A stretch of 64,000 nt of DNA from Bacillus alkalicellulosilyticus. Its GTDB lineage: Bacteria; Bacillota; Bacilli; Bacillales; Bacillaceae_F. Within the stretch, counting starts at the first letter, position 1. Each line of letters starts with the position of its first letter. A model generated the notes under the pieces. The model searched no databases and was not told the DNA's origin. It saw nothing but the letters and a program-made list of their open reading frames with translations. The stretch covers positions 574,001 to 638,000 of the forward strand of contig NZ_KV917381.1 of assembly GCF_002019795.1 (NCBI RefSeq). Reading direction: 5' to 3'. Below are positions 37,038-45,636 of this stretch, in pieces. Position numbers and translations under genes: made by a program.

Positions 37038-37205
37038 TTAAAATTGGGTTTGTTTACACAAGCTGCTATTTACGAAACTGTTTTCGAACTCTATATCAAC
37101 TCCGTAATTATAAATATACTCTAATATTTGTTCTAGTTGTCATTCCTCATATCCCTGTCGTGTAAAGTCATAACACACTATTTTAGTAAAGTTAGCTTTT
37201 CTTAT
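37038..37205 (-). pseudogene. Possible decayed coding remnant
   Basis: On the minus strand, a protein-like stretch (ANFTKIVCYDFTRQGYEE) runs into an in-frame TGA and resumes as QLEQILEYIYNYGVDIEFE before a TAA. There is no start or ribosome binding site. The composition looks like protein, but chance cannot be excluded in such A/T-rich DNA. No family is assigned. Confidence 0.2.
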
Positions 37206-37644
37206 TATTTGCTATCAATACCTGGTGGAAAGCTTAATCCTCGTAGCAAGTAGACTAGGAGGACGATAGTTTTTCTTCAGGGTTTGATATAAAAAGGATA
37301 GTGAAGTCCATTCTTTAATGGTCTTCCATACAGAAAGGAGCTGTTGAGAAGGCGATAAAGTTTAGTAATACTTATCATTCAACAAAAGAAGTGTCCTGGT
37401 TTTACTTGTAAATGCACGGTAGTGGAGTTCCTATCAATTCCAAAGCAAATTAGATTTGCAAAAACAGAGATGGTCACTTTCATAGAAAACGACTTGTATG
37501 TAATAGTCGTGCCGCACCCCTAATTATATATTGAGTACTTTGAGCCGCTTATATATCTCTTTACTACTGAAACAACATATTCGTTCTTAATAAGACAATG
37601 GATCCATCTTTCTTTAGGAACTGTGAAAGTTTTTGTGCGAATGA

Positions 37645-37660
37645 ATGTAACTGCTTACAT
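37645..37660. promoter_or_regulatory. Palindrome upstream of the LPMO gene
   Basis: ATGTAACTGCTTACAT has perfect 6-base arms and sits 69 bp before the LPMO start. It resembles a cre site at 11 of 14 positions but lacks the central CG, so another regulator is possible. Confidence 0.4.
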
Positions 37661-37728
37661 GCTAAAAAGCAGAGTAAAGTTAACAATGTATTGTAAAAAA
37701 AACTAAACCGATTTAGGAGGAAAATATA

Positions 37729-39108
37729 TTGACAGCTCAAGGTATTCGTTTTAACCAGTCGTTAACCTTTAAGATGTTGGTAGTTGCCATAGGTACCGTA
37801 CTTGCAACGTTATTGTTTTTTGTATTTTCAACTCAAAGTGCTTCAGCACATGGAAATTTGATGGACAGTCGTGCAACACTTTGTTATGAGGGTGTTAACG
37901 TGAATTGTGGTCGAGTTATGTATGAACCATATAGTGTTGAAGGAAGAGGTGACTTCCCAGAGGTAGGCGTACCGGACGGTGAACTTGCAAGTGCAAGTTT
38001 GTTTTTAGAGCTTGATGAGCAATCGTATGACCGTTGGGTAAAAGTTGATATGCAAGGTGGTCCATTTACATTTGAATGGCGAATTATCGCAAACCACAGC
38101 ACAAACAACTGGAAGTACTACATCACTAGAGTAGGCTGGGATCCAAACGCACCTTTACAGCGTGCAGATTTAGAGCTATTTTGCTCGTATTATGATTACG
38201 GACAATTGCCACCTAATCGTGTAACTAACGATTGTGTTATTCCAAATGACCGTGAAGGATATCATGTTATCCTTGCTGTATGGGATATTGATGATACAAT
38301 GAATGCCTTCTATCAAGCAATGGATGTTAACTTGAGCATCAATCCAAATGAACCAACTCATCCAGAGCCAGGCCATGCTGGTGACCCTGACCGCTTCGGA
38401 GAATATCACCCTTGGGTTGACTTTAGAGGTTATAGAGCCGGTGAAATTATTCATCACAACGGTTTCCTCTGGGAAGCACTTTGGTACACAACAGGGGATG
38501 AGCCAGGACAAAGCACAGTATGGAACCAACTAGGTGAATATGATGGAACACCTTACGAGCCAAGAGACCCGGGTGATGATAATGGGCATGACCCAGGAGA
38601 CGGACATGGTCCAGGGGACGGGCATGATCCAGGAGATGGGCACGAACCCGATCCAGATCCAACAGAACCTGAAGACCCAACAGAGCCAGAAGAACCAACA
38701 GACCCAGGAACTGATTATCCTGCATGGAATTCAAGTACAATATATACTGGCGGAGAAATTGTTTCTTACAACGGCCAGCTATACCAAGCACAATGGTGGA
38801 CTCAAAACCAAACTCCTGGTACACAACAATGGGGACCATGGTTGCTAGTATCTGGTCAGGAGCCTTCCGACCCAACAGATCCAGAAGAGCCTAGTAATCC
38901 AAGCGAACCAGAAGAGCCTACTGAGCCAGAGGAACCAACAGAACCAAGCGATCCAACAGAGCCAGGTGATTATCCTGCATGGAGTTCATCGGTAGTGTAT
39001 ACTGGTGGCGAAATTGTTTCTTACGGTGGTCAATTATACCAAGCAAAATGGTGGACGCAAAACCAACAACCTGGGGAAATGTATGGTCCTTGGGAGCTAC
39101 TAAACTAA
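37729..39108 (+). CDS. Secreted AA10 lytic polysaccharide monooxygenase with three CBM5/12-like modules
   Basis: This 459-residue secreted copper enzyme cleaves chitin or cellulose oxidatively. TTG 37729 follows AGGAGG. The signal peptide ends SASA, leaving His41 as the mature N-terminus (HGNLMDSRATLC); with His123 in ANHSTNNWKYYIT it forms the histidine brace. The AA10 domain runs to about residue 205. A CBM5/12-like module (about 222-272, YHPWVDFRGYRAGEIIHHNG) follows, then a Gly/Asp/His/Pro-repeat linker, and two near-identical modules (PAWNSSTIYTGGEIVSYNG and PAWSSSVVYTGGEIVSYGG) joined by a Glu/Pro linker. CBM5/12 modules more often bind chitin, so chitin is the default substrate; cellulose remains possible. 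Confidence 0.92.
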   Translation: MTAQGIRFNQSLTFKMLVVAIGTVLATLLFFVFSTQSASAHGNLMDSRATLCYEGVNVNCGRVMYEPYSVEGRGDFPEVGVPDGELASASLFLELDEQSYDRWVKVDMQGGPFTFEWRIIANHSTNNWKYYITRVGWDPNAPLQRADLELFCSYYDYGQLPPNRVTNDCVIPNDREGYHVILAVWDIDDTMNAFYQAMDVNLSINPNEPTHPEPGHAGDPDRFGEYHPWVDFRGYRAGEIIHHNGFLWEALWYTTGDEPGQSTVWNQLGEYDGTPYEPRDPGDDNGHDPGDGHGPGDGHDPGDGHEPDPDPTEPEDPTEPEEPTDPGTDYPAWNSSTIYTGGEIVSYNGQLYQAQWWTQNQTPGTQQWGPWLLVSGQEPSDPTDPEEPSNPSEPEEPTEPEEPTEPSDPTEPGDYPAWSSSVVYTGGEIVSYGGQLYQAKWWTQNQQPGEMYGPWELLN

Positions 39109-39144
39109 AAATTTACAAATAAAATAATAGCAAAATAGCTTTAG

Positions 39145-39190
39145 AGGGTGAGACAAAAGGTAATAAATCCTTTTGTCTCACCCTATTTTT
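39145..39190 (+). terminator. Terminator after the LPMO gene (GGGTGAGACAAAAGG family)
   Basis: AGGGTGAGACAAAAGG (39145-39160) and CCTTTTGTCTCACCCT (39169-39184) form a perfect 16-bp stem followed by ATTTTT. The same sequence appears as the outer arms of the nested repeat at 62940-63175. Confidence 0.92.
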
Positions 39191-39248
39191 GATGATAAAA
39201 GTAGAAAATACGTAAAAAGGTTCATTTTATACTAAAAAAAGTGCAGTG

Positions 39249-39277
39249 TTTATAGTAAAATAGAACTATAGTATACT
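39249..39277 (+). promoter_or_regulatory. Probable promoter of the four-gene operon
   Basis: TTTATA (39249-39254) and TATACT (39272-39277) are 17 bp apart, 58 bp before the first start codon. The -35 is weak, suggesting low basal or activator-dependent expression. Confidence 0.45.
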
Positions 39278-39334
39278 TTACTGATAAAAGTTGTTTACTA
39301 TTATTTCGCAAATAGACAATAGGGAGATCGACAA

Positions 39335-42265
39335 ATGCATAATACTGTGGACTGGATAAAGAAGAAATTTAACTCGAATCAAAAATTATGGTTTTATCTT
39401 TTAGGATTAATAGGAACATTAGCAACAATCAATATCGCATTTTTTTATTCAACTCACTTTTGGTTGTCCATGTCTTTTACTGTCATTATCATTTTTATTA
39501 CTAGCTATTATCTAAGTCTGTTTTTTATGTTTATTAAGAAAAAACAAAGAAATTATATACATAAGAATCATGAAGAATTACTTGAAAAGCTTAATGGCGT
39601 ACTTAAAGAAGTAGCCGATATTGAAGAACGAGTAACGAACGATTCAAAGCTACAATATGACGCTATCACAACTTCGTTACAAGCCCTTGATGAAAAAATT
39701 TATCACAATATGGTTCAATCAACGACTGACATGACTGAAAAAATGGACACGATGCACGATCAGTTGGTAACTCTTCAATTAGAGCATAAAGAGCAATTGA
39801 CATCGGAAGCACAACATCATGGGGATACGGTAGAACAACTACTAAGACAGCAATATAAAGCTTTAGAAAAACAAGGACAAACAGCACAAGAACAAATCCA
39901 AAAGAACATAGCTAGTAGCAGTCAGGGCTTACTAGAAAGAGTAGAGGCTACTAAAGAGGCAGTTTTAGAAACAGTAACTGTGGAGAGTAACCAAGTTGTA
40001 AAACAACTTGATGAGGTAAAAAAACAGGTTGATACAAGTGTGAAAGAGATGAAAGATGAACACAGTAAATGGTCAGAGGAGTCAGTATTACGCTCTAATG
40101 AATTACATTCAAAACTAGTAGATACTGTAAAGTCAGAAAGTAACCAAGTGGAAATGATAGTAACTGAAACGAAAAACCAGATAGACCAAAGGTTAGAAGA
40201 GTTATCTTCCCAACATGCTTTACTAACTGAAGAGGTAGTGAGAGTACTTAAGGAAAGTGAAGATGTCGTTCTATCTAAGCTAGTCACTGAAAACACTCAA
40301 GTAGGAACAATTATAATAGATGTCAAAACTAAGTTAGAACAACATGTAAATGAGTTAACTATTCAAAATGATAAATCGACGCAAGAGTTAGTAAGGATTG
40401 CGAAAGAACATGAAGAAACTGTACTTACATTGCTTAAGTCTGAAAACGATGCGACAAGAAATGTGGTAGTAGATGCAAGAGAGCAACTAGAAAATAAGGT
40501 AATAGGCTTAAACGTTCAACTGCTACAGAATACTCATCAGCTACAAGAACAGGTATCTGAAACCGAAGCAAAAATAGTAGCTGCATTAATTGAGGAGACA
40601 GAACAACTAGAAACGGCAGTCGGTCAGTCAGTACAGACAATCGAGATGTCATTAGGAGAAATAAAAGAACTAAATGTAACATTGACTGACCAAATAAAGG
40701 AAGAAACAAAACGATTAGAAGGCATGTTACTCGAGTCCATACAATTAGAAAATAATCAAGTTGGAGCATTGGTAGAGAACACGAGAATTCAACTTGCAAG
40801 AGAGTTACTTGAACTAAGAGATGAAACAGGTAAAAATACGGAAACAGTATTAGCCCAATCAACTCAAGACGCTACAGCTCTCCTAGATGCTATAGCCGAG
40901 ACAGAAAATGAATTGACTACTAGAGTTGCGGAATGCTTAAGCGAGTCAACAAATCGCCTTGAAGTGGTTTCTTCTTTCTTACATGAAATGATAGAATATG
41001 CCAGTGAGTCTATTGTAAGCAATGGTAAAGCAATGGAACAAGAACTAGTGACCCATATAAATGGAGCAGAAAATGCAACAAAAGAACACATTGAAACACT
41101 GGCACATTCAGTAGATGAAAACATGGAACAGTTATCTATGCAAATTGATAATGTAGAGCGAAGTCATCAAGGAGAATTTACAAAAGCATTTGAATTAATA
41201 GAGCACTCAAGAAAGACTATAGTAAATGATTTAAACGACACTACTTATCAAGTAACGTTAGACATAAATAATAAACTTGAATCAGTTGCAGAGCGTGAGT
41301 CTACAAAGGTTACTTCAACGATTTCAACTAAAATTGAAGAAACAGGACAAGCCATTAAAGCAATTGAGACTCGTGTCTCAGAACAGATAGAGAGTATTCT
41401 CGAAGAACAAAGAGAATGGAAGAAAATCTTTGTAGAAGCATCCATACAAGAAGAGGAACAGTATATGGGACTCTCAACTCAGCTTCATGTGATAAAGGAT
41501 GCATTAACAGAGATTCAAAATGATGCGCTCAAAAAAGTGGCAAATCACTTCTCGGAGTTTACCAATACGTATCAACATGAGCTCACACTGAGTAAGAATA
41601 TGCTTGAAAAGAAATTCCAGCATGTAACTGAACAATTTAAAATGCTAACCAACAACTTTTCAGCAGTAACAGATAAATTTGAACGAGCATCTGGTAAAAC
41701 AAATATCCAAGTGAATTCACTATTAGATTCAGGAAGAATAAGAGGAGAGAACCTAACAAATCTTTTACAAAAATCTACTGAATTTGAACAAATGCTTACC
41801 AATGCAACAATACAAATGGCAGAGCAACAACTAGAGGTGAATTCAAAAGTAGATGTGCTCAGTTCACAAATGCTGACGGTAAACAGTATCCTTAAACTGC
41901 TTCAGGACAATTCTGGACTAGAGAATACAAAAACAGTTTCAATAGAAGAAGCAACAAACGGAACACTGAGAGTCGAAAAAATTGTTGATGAAGAAAATGG
42001 ATTAGAAATTGTGAATCAATATGATAAAGATGTGCTAACCACAAGTGAAATGTACGAGAAGGGCAAACTCGTATATTCTGCCAATTATGATAATTCAGGA
42101 AACATGAAAACTAGCAAAAACTTTGATAACGCTGGAAATATTCAAACGGAAATGAGTTATTTTCCAAACGGTGCGGTAAAGCAACGAAAAGAACGAATGA
42201 AAAAGAATGGAAAATTTATAATGGACCTAACTAGATTTGACCAACAAGGGAAAAAACTAAAATAA
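39335..42265 (+). CDS. Giant membrane-anchored coiled-coil protein (operon gene 1)
   Basis: This 976-residue protein has two membrane helices near the N-terminus (about 18-38 and 41-67) and then some 750 residues of almost unbroken charged coiled coil (repeats such as VKKQVDTSVKEMKDEHSKW). Residues about 875-976 (NGTLRVEKIVDEENGLEIV, SANYDNSGNMKTSKNFDNAGN) form short beta repeats like the MORN/YwqK-type module. No nucleotide-binding or enzyme motif is visible. The form suggests a membrane-tethered scaffold or sensor. It resembles chemotaxis receptors only in coiled-coil content; the signalling hairpin tip was not found. It is 18 bp before the TerB-like gene. Confidence 0.8.
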   Translation: MHNTVDWIKKKFNSNQKLWFYLLGLIGTLATINIAFFYSTHFWLSMSFTVIIIFITSYYLSLFFMFIKKKQRNYIHKNHEELLEKLNGVLKEVADIEERVTNDSKLQYDAITTSLQALDEKIYHNMVQSTTDMTEKMDTMHDQLVTLQLEHKEQLTSEAQHHGDTVEQLLRQQYKALEKQGQTAQEQIQKNIASSSQGLLERVEATKEAVLETVTVESNQVVKQLDEVKKQVDTSVKEMKDEHSKWSEESVLRSNELHSKLVDTVKSESNQVEMIVTETKNQIDQRLEELSSQHALLTEEVVRVLKESEDVVLSKLVTENTQVGTIIIDVKTKLEQHVNELTIQNDKSTQELVRIAKEHEETVLTLLKSENDATRNVVVDAREQLENKVIGLNVQLLQNTHQLQEQVSETEAKIVAALIEETEQLETAVGQSVQTIEMSLGEIKELNVTLTDQIKEETKRLEGMLLESIQLENNQVGALVENTRIQLARELLELRDETGKNTETVLAQSTQDATALLDAIAETENELTTRVAECLSESTNRLEVVSSFLHEMIEYASESIVSNGKAMEQELVTHINGAENATKEHIETLAHSVDENMEQLSMQIDNVERSHQGEFTKAFELIEHSRKTIVNDLNDTTYQVTLDINNKLESVAERESTKVTSTISTKIEETGQAIKAIETRVSEQIESILEEQREWKKIFVEASIQEEEQYMGLSTQLHVIKDALTEIQNDALKKVANHFSEFTNTYQHELTLSKNMLEKKFQHVTEQFKMLTNNFSAVTDKFERASGKTNIQVNSLLDSGRIRGENLTNLLQKSTEFEQMLTNATIQMAEQQLEVNSKVDVLSSQMLTVNSILKLLQDNSGLENTKTVSIEEATNGTLRVEKIVDEENGLEIVNQYDKDVLTTSEMYEKGKLVYSANYDNSGNMKTSKNFDNAGNIQTEMSYFPNGAVKQRKERMKKNGKFIMDLTRFDQQGKKLK

Positions 42266-42283
42266 CGGAGGCGGAATAAAACT

Positions 42284-42685
42284 ATGTTTTTAAATCTATT
42301 AAATAAAAATGAAAGTCAAAATTTCCTAGAACTATCTCATGAAGCGATGATGATAAATGGTGTTGTGAAAGAAAGTGAAGAAGCAGTATATGCAACTTTT
42401 CAAAAGGAAACAGGATTACTAGAATATGAGCTCCAAGGAAAGAGTTTAGATAGTATTGTAACAGCGTTCCGTGCAAGCACAAAAAAAGTGAGAAAAGCGG
42501 TCGTAATTGAAATCGCCGGGATTCTAGGTGCAGATGAGGAAATTGATGAGAATGAAAAAAACTGGATATTAAAACTAGGTACAGACTTAGGTTTGCGAGA
42601 ATCAGAAGTAAAAAAAATGGTTAGATGGGTTCAAGATTTTAATGATTTGTTGGCAGAAGGATATGAATACATTCATAAAAAGTAG
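42284..42685 (+). CDS. TerB-like protein (operon gene 2)
   Basis: This 133-residue all-helical protein resembles the TerB/DjlA-type fold, most clearly in EIAGILGADEEIDENEKNWILKLGTDLGLRESEVKKMV, with an acidic turn typical of the family. TerB domains occur in tellurite-resistance and several phage-defence operons, often at the membrane as metal or stress sensors. It lies between two coiled-coil protein genes with short spacers (18 and 12 bp) and an ACGGAGGCGG site, so it is translated with them. The assignment is by pattern only. Confidence 0.65.
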   Translation: MFLNLLNKNESQNFLELSHEAMMINGVVKESEEAVYATFQKETGLLEYELQGKSLDSIVTAFRASTKKVRKAVVIEIAGILGADEEIDENEKNWILKLGTDLGLRESEVKKMVRWVQDFNDLLAEGYEYIHKK

Positions 42686-42697
42686 GGGGTAGGATAA

Positions 42698-43627
42698 ATG
42701 GGTTTATTTGGAGGCTTAGTTAGCAAAGTTGGTGGAGCGATAAAAAAGGCAGCTGGAGCTGTTGTGGATACTGGGAAAAAAGCATGTAATTATGTCAAAG
42801 AAAAGGTAACAAATACATGGTGTAAGTTTACTGGAAAAGATAAGTTTCAAGAGGCAGAACAACTGTATGAAGAAATTTCGAGTCGGTACAATCGAAAGCG
42901 AACAGAATTTGAGGGCGAGGTTACTCGGATAACCAATCAAATTGAAAAACGCATTACATCGATTAATGAATCAAAACGAAAAATAAAAACCGAACTGTTT
43001 GTAAATATGGCCACAAACTTAGAAAAAATACGAGAAATTGAGTTTAGCAAAGATTTTAGTGTTGAAGAGTATAAAAATGAAGTATTTACGTTTGATTTAG
43101 TTCGAGCGAAAAGTGAGCTCTATCAAATTGATTTTAATAAAAATAAATTAAAAACGAGAGTACAAGCTGTTTTTACTCTTGGCTTTTATACGAGAAAAAA
43201 GGCAAAAGAAACGCTTTATGCCGTTCAAGAAGAAGAATATAAAATTGATGAGGAAATCGCAAAAATGGACGCTGAATTAAAAAAACTAATTCTCATTGAT
43301 GAATCATTACAAAACGTCGAGAATTATTTTACAGGATTGATTGAAGTATATGAACAATTATTAGTTCGTCTTGATAATTCAGTTCAGTATTTATACTTTA
43401 AGTGTATGCATTTTGCCCATAAGCTTGTTCAAAAGGAAATGAGTATCAAACGACTACCTGTCGTTCAACGAAAAGAACTTGAAGCAATTATTACAGCAAG
43501 CAAAATTTTAAAAGTGATGACTGAAACACAAATAACATCACTAGAAGAAAAAACAAAAGTGGCGACATATGAAAAAGATATGAAAAAACAACATAACGAG
43601 ATGATGAAGGTGTTTAGTGCAGCCTAA
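42698..43627 (+). CDS. Coiled-coil protein of unknown function (operon gene 3)
   Basis: This 309-residue protein begins with a Gly/Ala/Lys-rich amphipathic stretch (GLVSKVGGAIKKAAGAVVD) of the kind that inserts into membranes, followed by basic and long helical segments (about 50-130, 170-220, 230-300). Two cysteines, Cys29 and Cys42, lie in the N-terminal part. No known domain was recognised. It is 12 bp after the TerB-like gene and 15 bp before the HNH gene. The amphipathic start and coiled-coil body suggest a membrane-associated adaptor. Confidence 0.7.
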   Translation: MGLFGGLVSKVGGAIKKAAGAVVDTGKKACNYVKEKVTNTWCKFTGKDKFQEAEQLYEEISSRYNRKRTEFEGEVTRITNQIEKRITSINESKRKIKTELFVNMATNLEKIREIEFSKDFSVEEYKNEVFTFDLVRAKSELYQIDFNKNKLKTRVQAVFTLGFYTRKKAKETLYAVQEEEYKIDEEIAKMDAELKKLILIDESLQNVENYFTGLIEVYEQLLVRLDNSVQYLYFKCMHFAHKLVQKEMSIKRLPVVQRKELEAIITASKILKVMTETQITSLEEKTKVATYEKDMKKQHNEMMKVFSAA

Positions 43628-43642
43628 TCGTGGGGGTGAAAA

Positions 43643-45406
43643 ATGATGAATGAAAGCAGAAGACAAGCACTTGAGCAACTTTCGACGGCCTCACCGCTTG
43701 AAATCACGAGAACTCTTGAACAATTTGAACTGTATGATATGAAATCATCCCAAGAAGTCATAGATGAAATATATACGGAATTCCAAAAAGGAGAAAATCT
43801 CGAAAAGGGTGTATTAATGCCAGTCATGATGTCAGTGATTAATGGGTTACTTGAGGCAACAAAAGCAGGCCGCTCAGCCAGGAAAAAAGGGCTGACAGCT
43901 TCAAGGATCATAGAGGAGTGTGAACAGTTCTCTTATAATGACAAGCCTGACAATTCTACAAACGTAAATGCGTATACGGAATTTAAAAATGTACAAGAAA
44001 CGACTAAAAAACGCGGGACCGTGAATGCAAATATGACTCAGGAATATGAGAGAAACAATTACGAAGATAAAAAGGCCATGGACCGCTATAAAGATGGAAA
44101 AGTAGTTGGTGAAAAAAGCCTCGTCGATGAATACACTGGGAAACGAAACTTATATTTAAAACGAAACGACCCGAACAAACGTTATAATGACGATACATAT
44201 AGGCAACAGGCGCAACCAGACCATATCGTCCCACTAAAGCAAGTTCATGATAGGCTAAGTAGCAATTATGCATTAGATGATGCCGATATCAAAAAAATAT
44301 CTAACATTGAAGATAATTTTGCGGTTACATCTGCTAATATTAATCAAACTAAGGGAAAACGGACAAATGCCGAATATATCAAACATATGGAGGAGAAAGG
44401 GACACCAGTTGATGAGATAACGAAAGCAAATATGCTTAAGATGCAAAAGCAGGCAGAGCGAAAAATTGATGCACAAGCAAATAAATTTATAGCCAAAAAC
44501 CTCATGGACAAAACCGATAAAGGAAAAGACATTAGGAATGAGACGGCAGGTGTTGCGGCTAATCAAGCGAAAGAATATGCGATTGGAAACCTTATCTTAT
44601 TCATTGTAAAACCAATTTATTTCGAACTAAAAGATGGTTTTAAAAACGGCTTAACGAAAGGGGTTAATGCTTCATCTGCACTTGAAGCCCTATCAATTCG
44701 GTTTGGTCGAATTAAAAAACATGTAATCGAAAATGCATCATCGTTTATTGGAGATAACATGTGGGAATTCGTGAAAGGATTCATTTCTTCATTAATAGAA
44801 GGGATCATCAGCTTATTTGTTGGAATCTTTAAGCAAGTCCTTCGTCTTCTAAAAGAGGGAATAAAAATCTTCATGCAATCTGCCAAAATTTTATTTGGCA
44901 AAGATGCAAAGGAAATGACGCCATCGCAAAAAGGTGAAGCCATTATAAAAATAATAGGTGGTAGTGTCCTAGCCATTGCTGGTATTGGGATTGAAACTCT
45001 CTTAAATAAAATAGGCATTGGGGAACCTTGGTCGATAGTGTTAGCGACATTACTATCTGGTATTGCATCTGCTTTATTCATGTATCTTCTTGATAAAGTT
45101 GATTTGTTTAGCGTAAAAGCAGAACAACGAAGAGACCGTATCGCGGAAATATTCACAGAGCGAATTCAAGACATAAAAGAGGTATCTGAAGAATTTAATG
45201 TCGTAGCAATACAGACATTAAGAAAGCAATACGTACAGTTTGAAGACATACAAAGTGGAATTCAATCAGCATTAGCTACGGAAAACCTGGATTCTCTCAA
45301 CTCAGGTTTATACCGCATGGCCGACTTTTTTAAAATAGAGTTGCCATATCGTAATACAGACGAATTTGTTGACTATTTTGATTCACAAGATGTTATTAAA
45401 TTATAG
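43643..45406 (+). CDS. HNH-motif membrane protein, candidate toxin/effector (operon gene 4)
   Basis: This 587-residue protein has an HNH/His-Me-finger-like motif in its first half: PDHIVPLKQVHDRL (Asp193, His194), then NIEDNFAVTS (Asn225) and NINQTKGKRTNAEY (Asn234, Lys237). The second half has four hydrophobic stretches at about 312-326, 376-397, 434-455 and 463-483, the last two clearly membrane-spanning, ending in a soluble helical tail. A nuclease joined to membrane helices is unusual and suggests a suicide-type effector or a membrane-held nuclease. It starts at ATG behind GTGGGGGTG. It closes the operon. No match to a named system was recognised. Confidence 0.75.
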   Translation: MMNESRRQALEQLSTASPLEITRTLEQFELYDMKSSQEVIDEIYTEFQKGENLEKGVLMPVMMSVINGLLEATKAGRSARKKGLTASRIIEECEQFSYNDKPDNSTNVNAYTEFKNVQETTKKRGTVNANMTQEYERNNYEDKKAMDRYKDGKVVGEKSLVDEYTGKRNLYLKRNDPNKRYNDDTYRQQAQPDHIVPLKQVHDRLSSNYALDDADIKKISNIEDNFAVTSANINQTKGKRTNAEYIKHMEEKGTPVDEITKANMLKMQKQAERKIDAQANKFIAKNLMDKTDKGKDIRNETAGVAANQAKEYAIGNLILFIVKPIYFELKDGFKNGLTKGVNASSALEALSIRFGRIKKHVIENASSFIGDNMWEFVKGFISSLIEGIISLFVGIFKQVLRLLKEGIKIFMQSAKILFGKDAKEMTPSQKGEAIIKIIGGSVLAIAGIGIETLLNKIGIGEPWSIVLATLLSGIASALFMYLLDKVDLFSVKAEQRRDRIAEIFTERIQDIKEVSEEFNVVAIQTLRKQYVQFEDIQSGIQSALATENLDSLNSGLYRMADFFKIELPYRNTDEFVDYFDSQDVIKL

Positions 45407-45452
45407 TATAAGATAAACAAAGCTTCCCCAAAATTAGTTATAATGTTTAGAG

Positions 45453-45495
45453 GGTGAGGAAAAAGGTTCCAAGATAACCTTTTCCTCACCTTATT
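45453..45495 (+). terminator. Terminator of the four-gene operon (GGGTGAGACAAAAGG family)
   Basis: GGTGAGGAAAAAGGTT (45453-45468) and AACCTTTTCCTCACC (45476-45490) form a 15-bp stem with one bulged A, followed by TTATTT. It is a sequence variant of the terminator just upstream of the operon (39145). Confidence 0.88.
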
Positions 45496-45557
45496 TCTAT
45501 GAAAAGGAACAAAAAGATGTCAAGAAATATGTATTAAAGTTGTATGAAATAGGTACA

Positions 45558-45596
45558 TAGTATGATAAAATGAATTGAAAGAAAAACTCGAATTTT
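45558..45596 (+). promoter_or_regulatory. Promoter-like block duplicated before both HD-GYP genes, copy 1
   Basis: The block TAGTATGATAAAATGAATTG followed by AAAAACTCGAATTTT recurs with few changes at 46924-46961 before the second HD-GYP gene. It contains a TATGAT -10-like hexamer and a shared ACTCGAATTTT motif that could bind a regulator or be the start of a leader. Confidence 0.5.
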
Positions 45597-45636
45597 GGCG
45601 AATTTTGAAACCAGATAATGGTAGAGGGAGCTTATC

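Larger units (their letters stand above)
36454..37728. other. Gene-poor A/T-rich region before the LPMO gene
   Basis: About 1.28 kb carry no convincing gene. I see short A/T-rich palindromes, a hairpin TCCTCGTAG/CTAGGAGGA at 37238-37263, a possible decayed reading frame on the minus strand (37038-37205), and a palindrome at 37645-37660. The long leader may hold regulatory sequence for the LPMO gene. No insertion-sequence ends were recognised. Confidence 0.55.

Noticed and set aside
39335-42265. Methyl-accepting chemotaxis protein
   Set aside because: Despite membrane helices and coiled coil, the conserved signalling hairpin tip and a HAMP domain were not found.
44617-45156. 179-residue frame antisense to the HNH gene
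   Set aside because: It mirrors the hydrophobic part of the plus-strand gene and has no start signal; it is a shadow frame.
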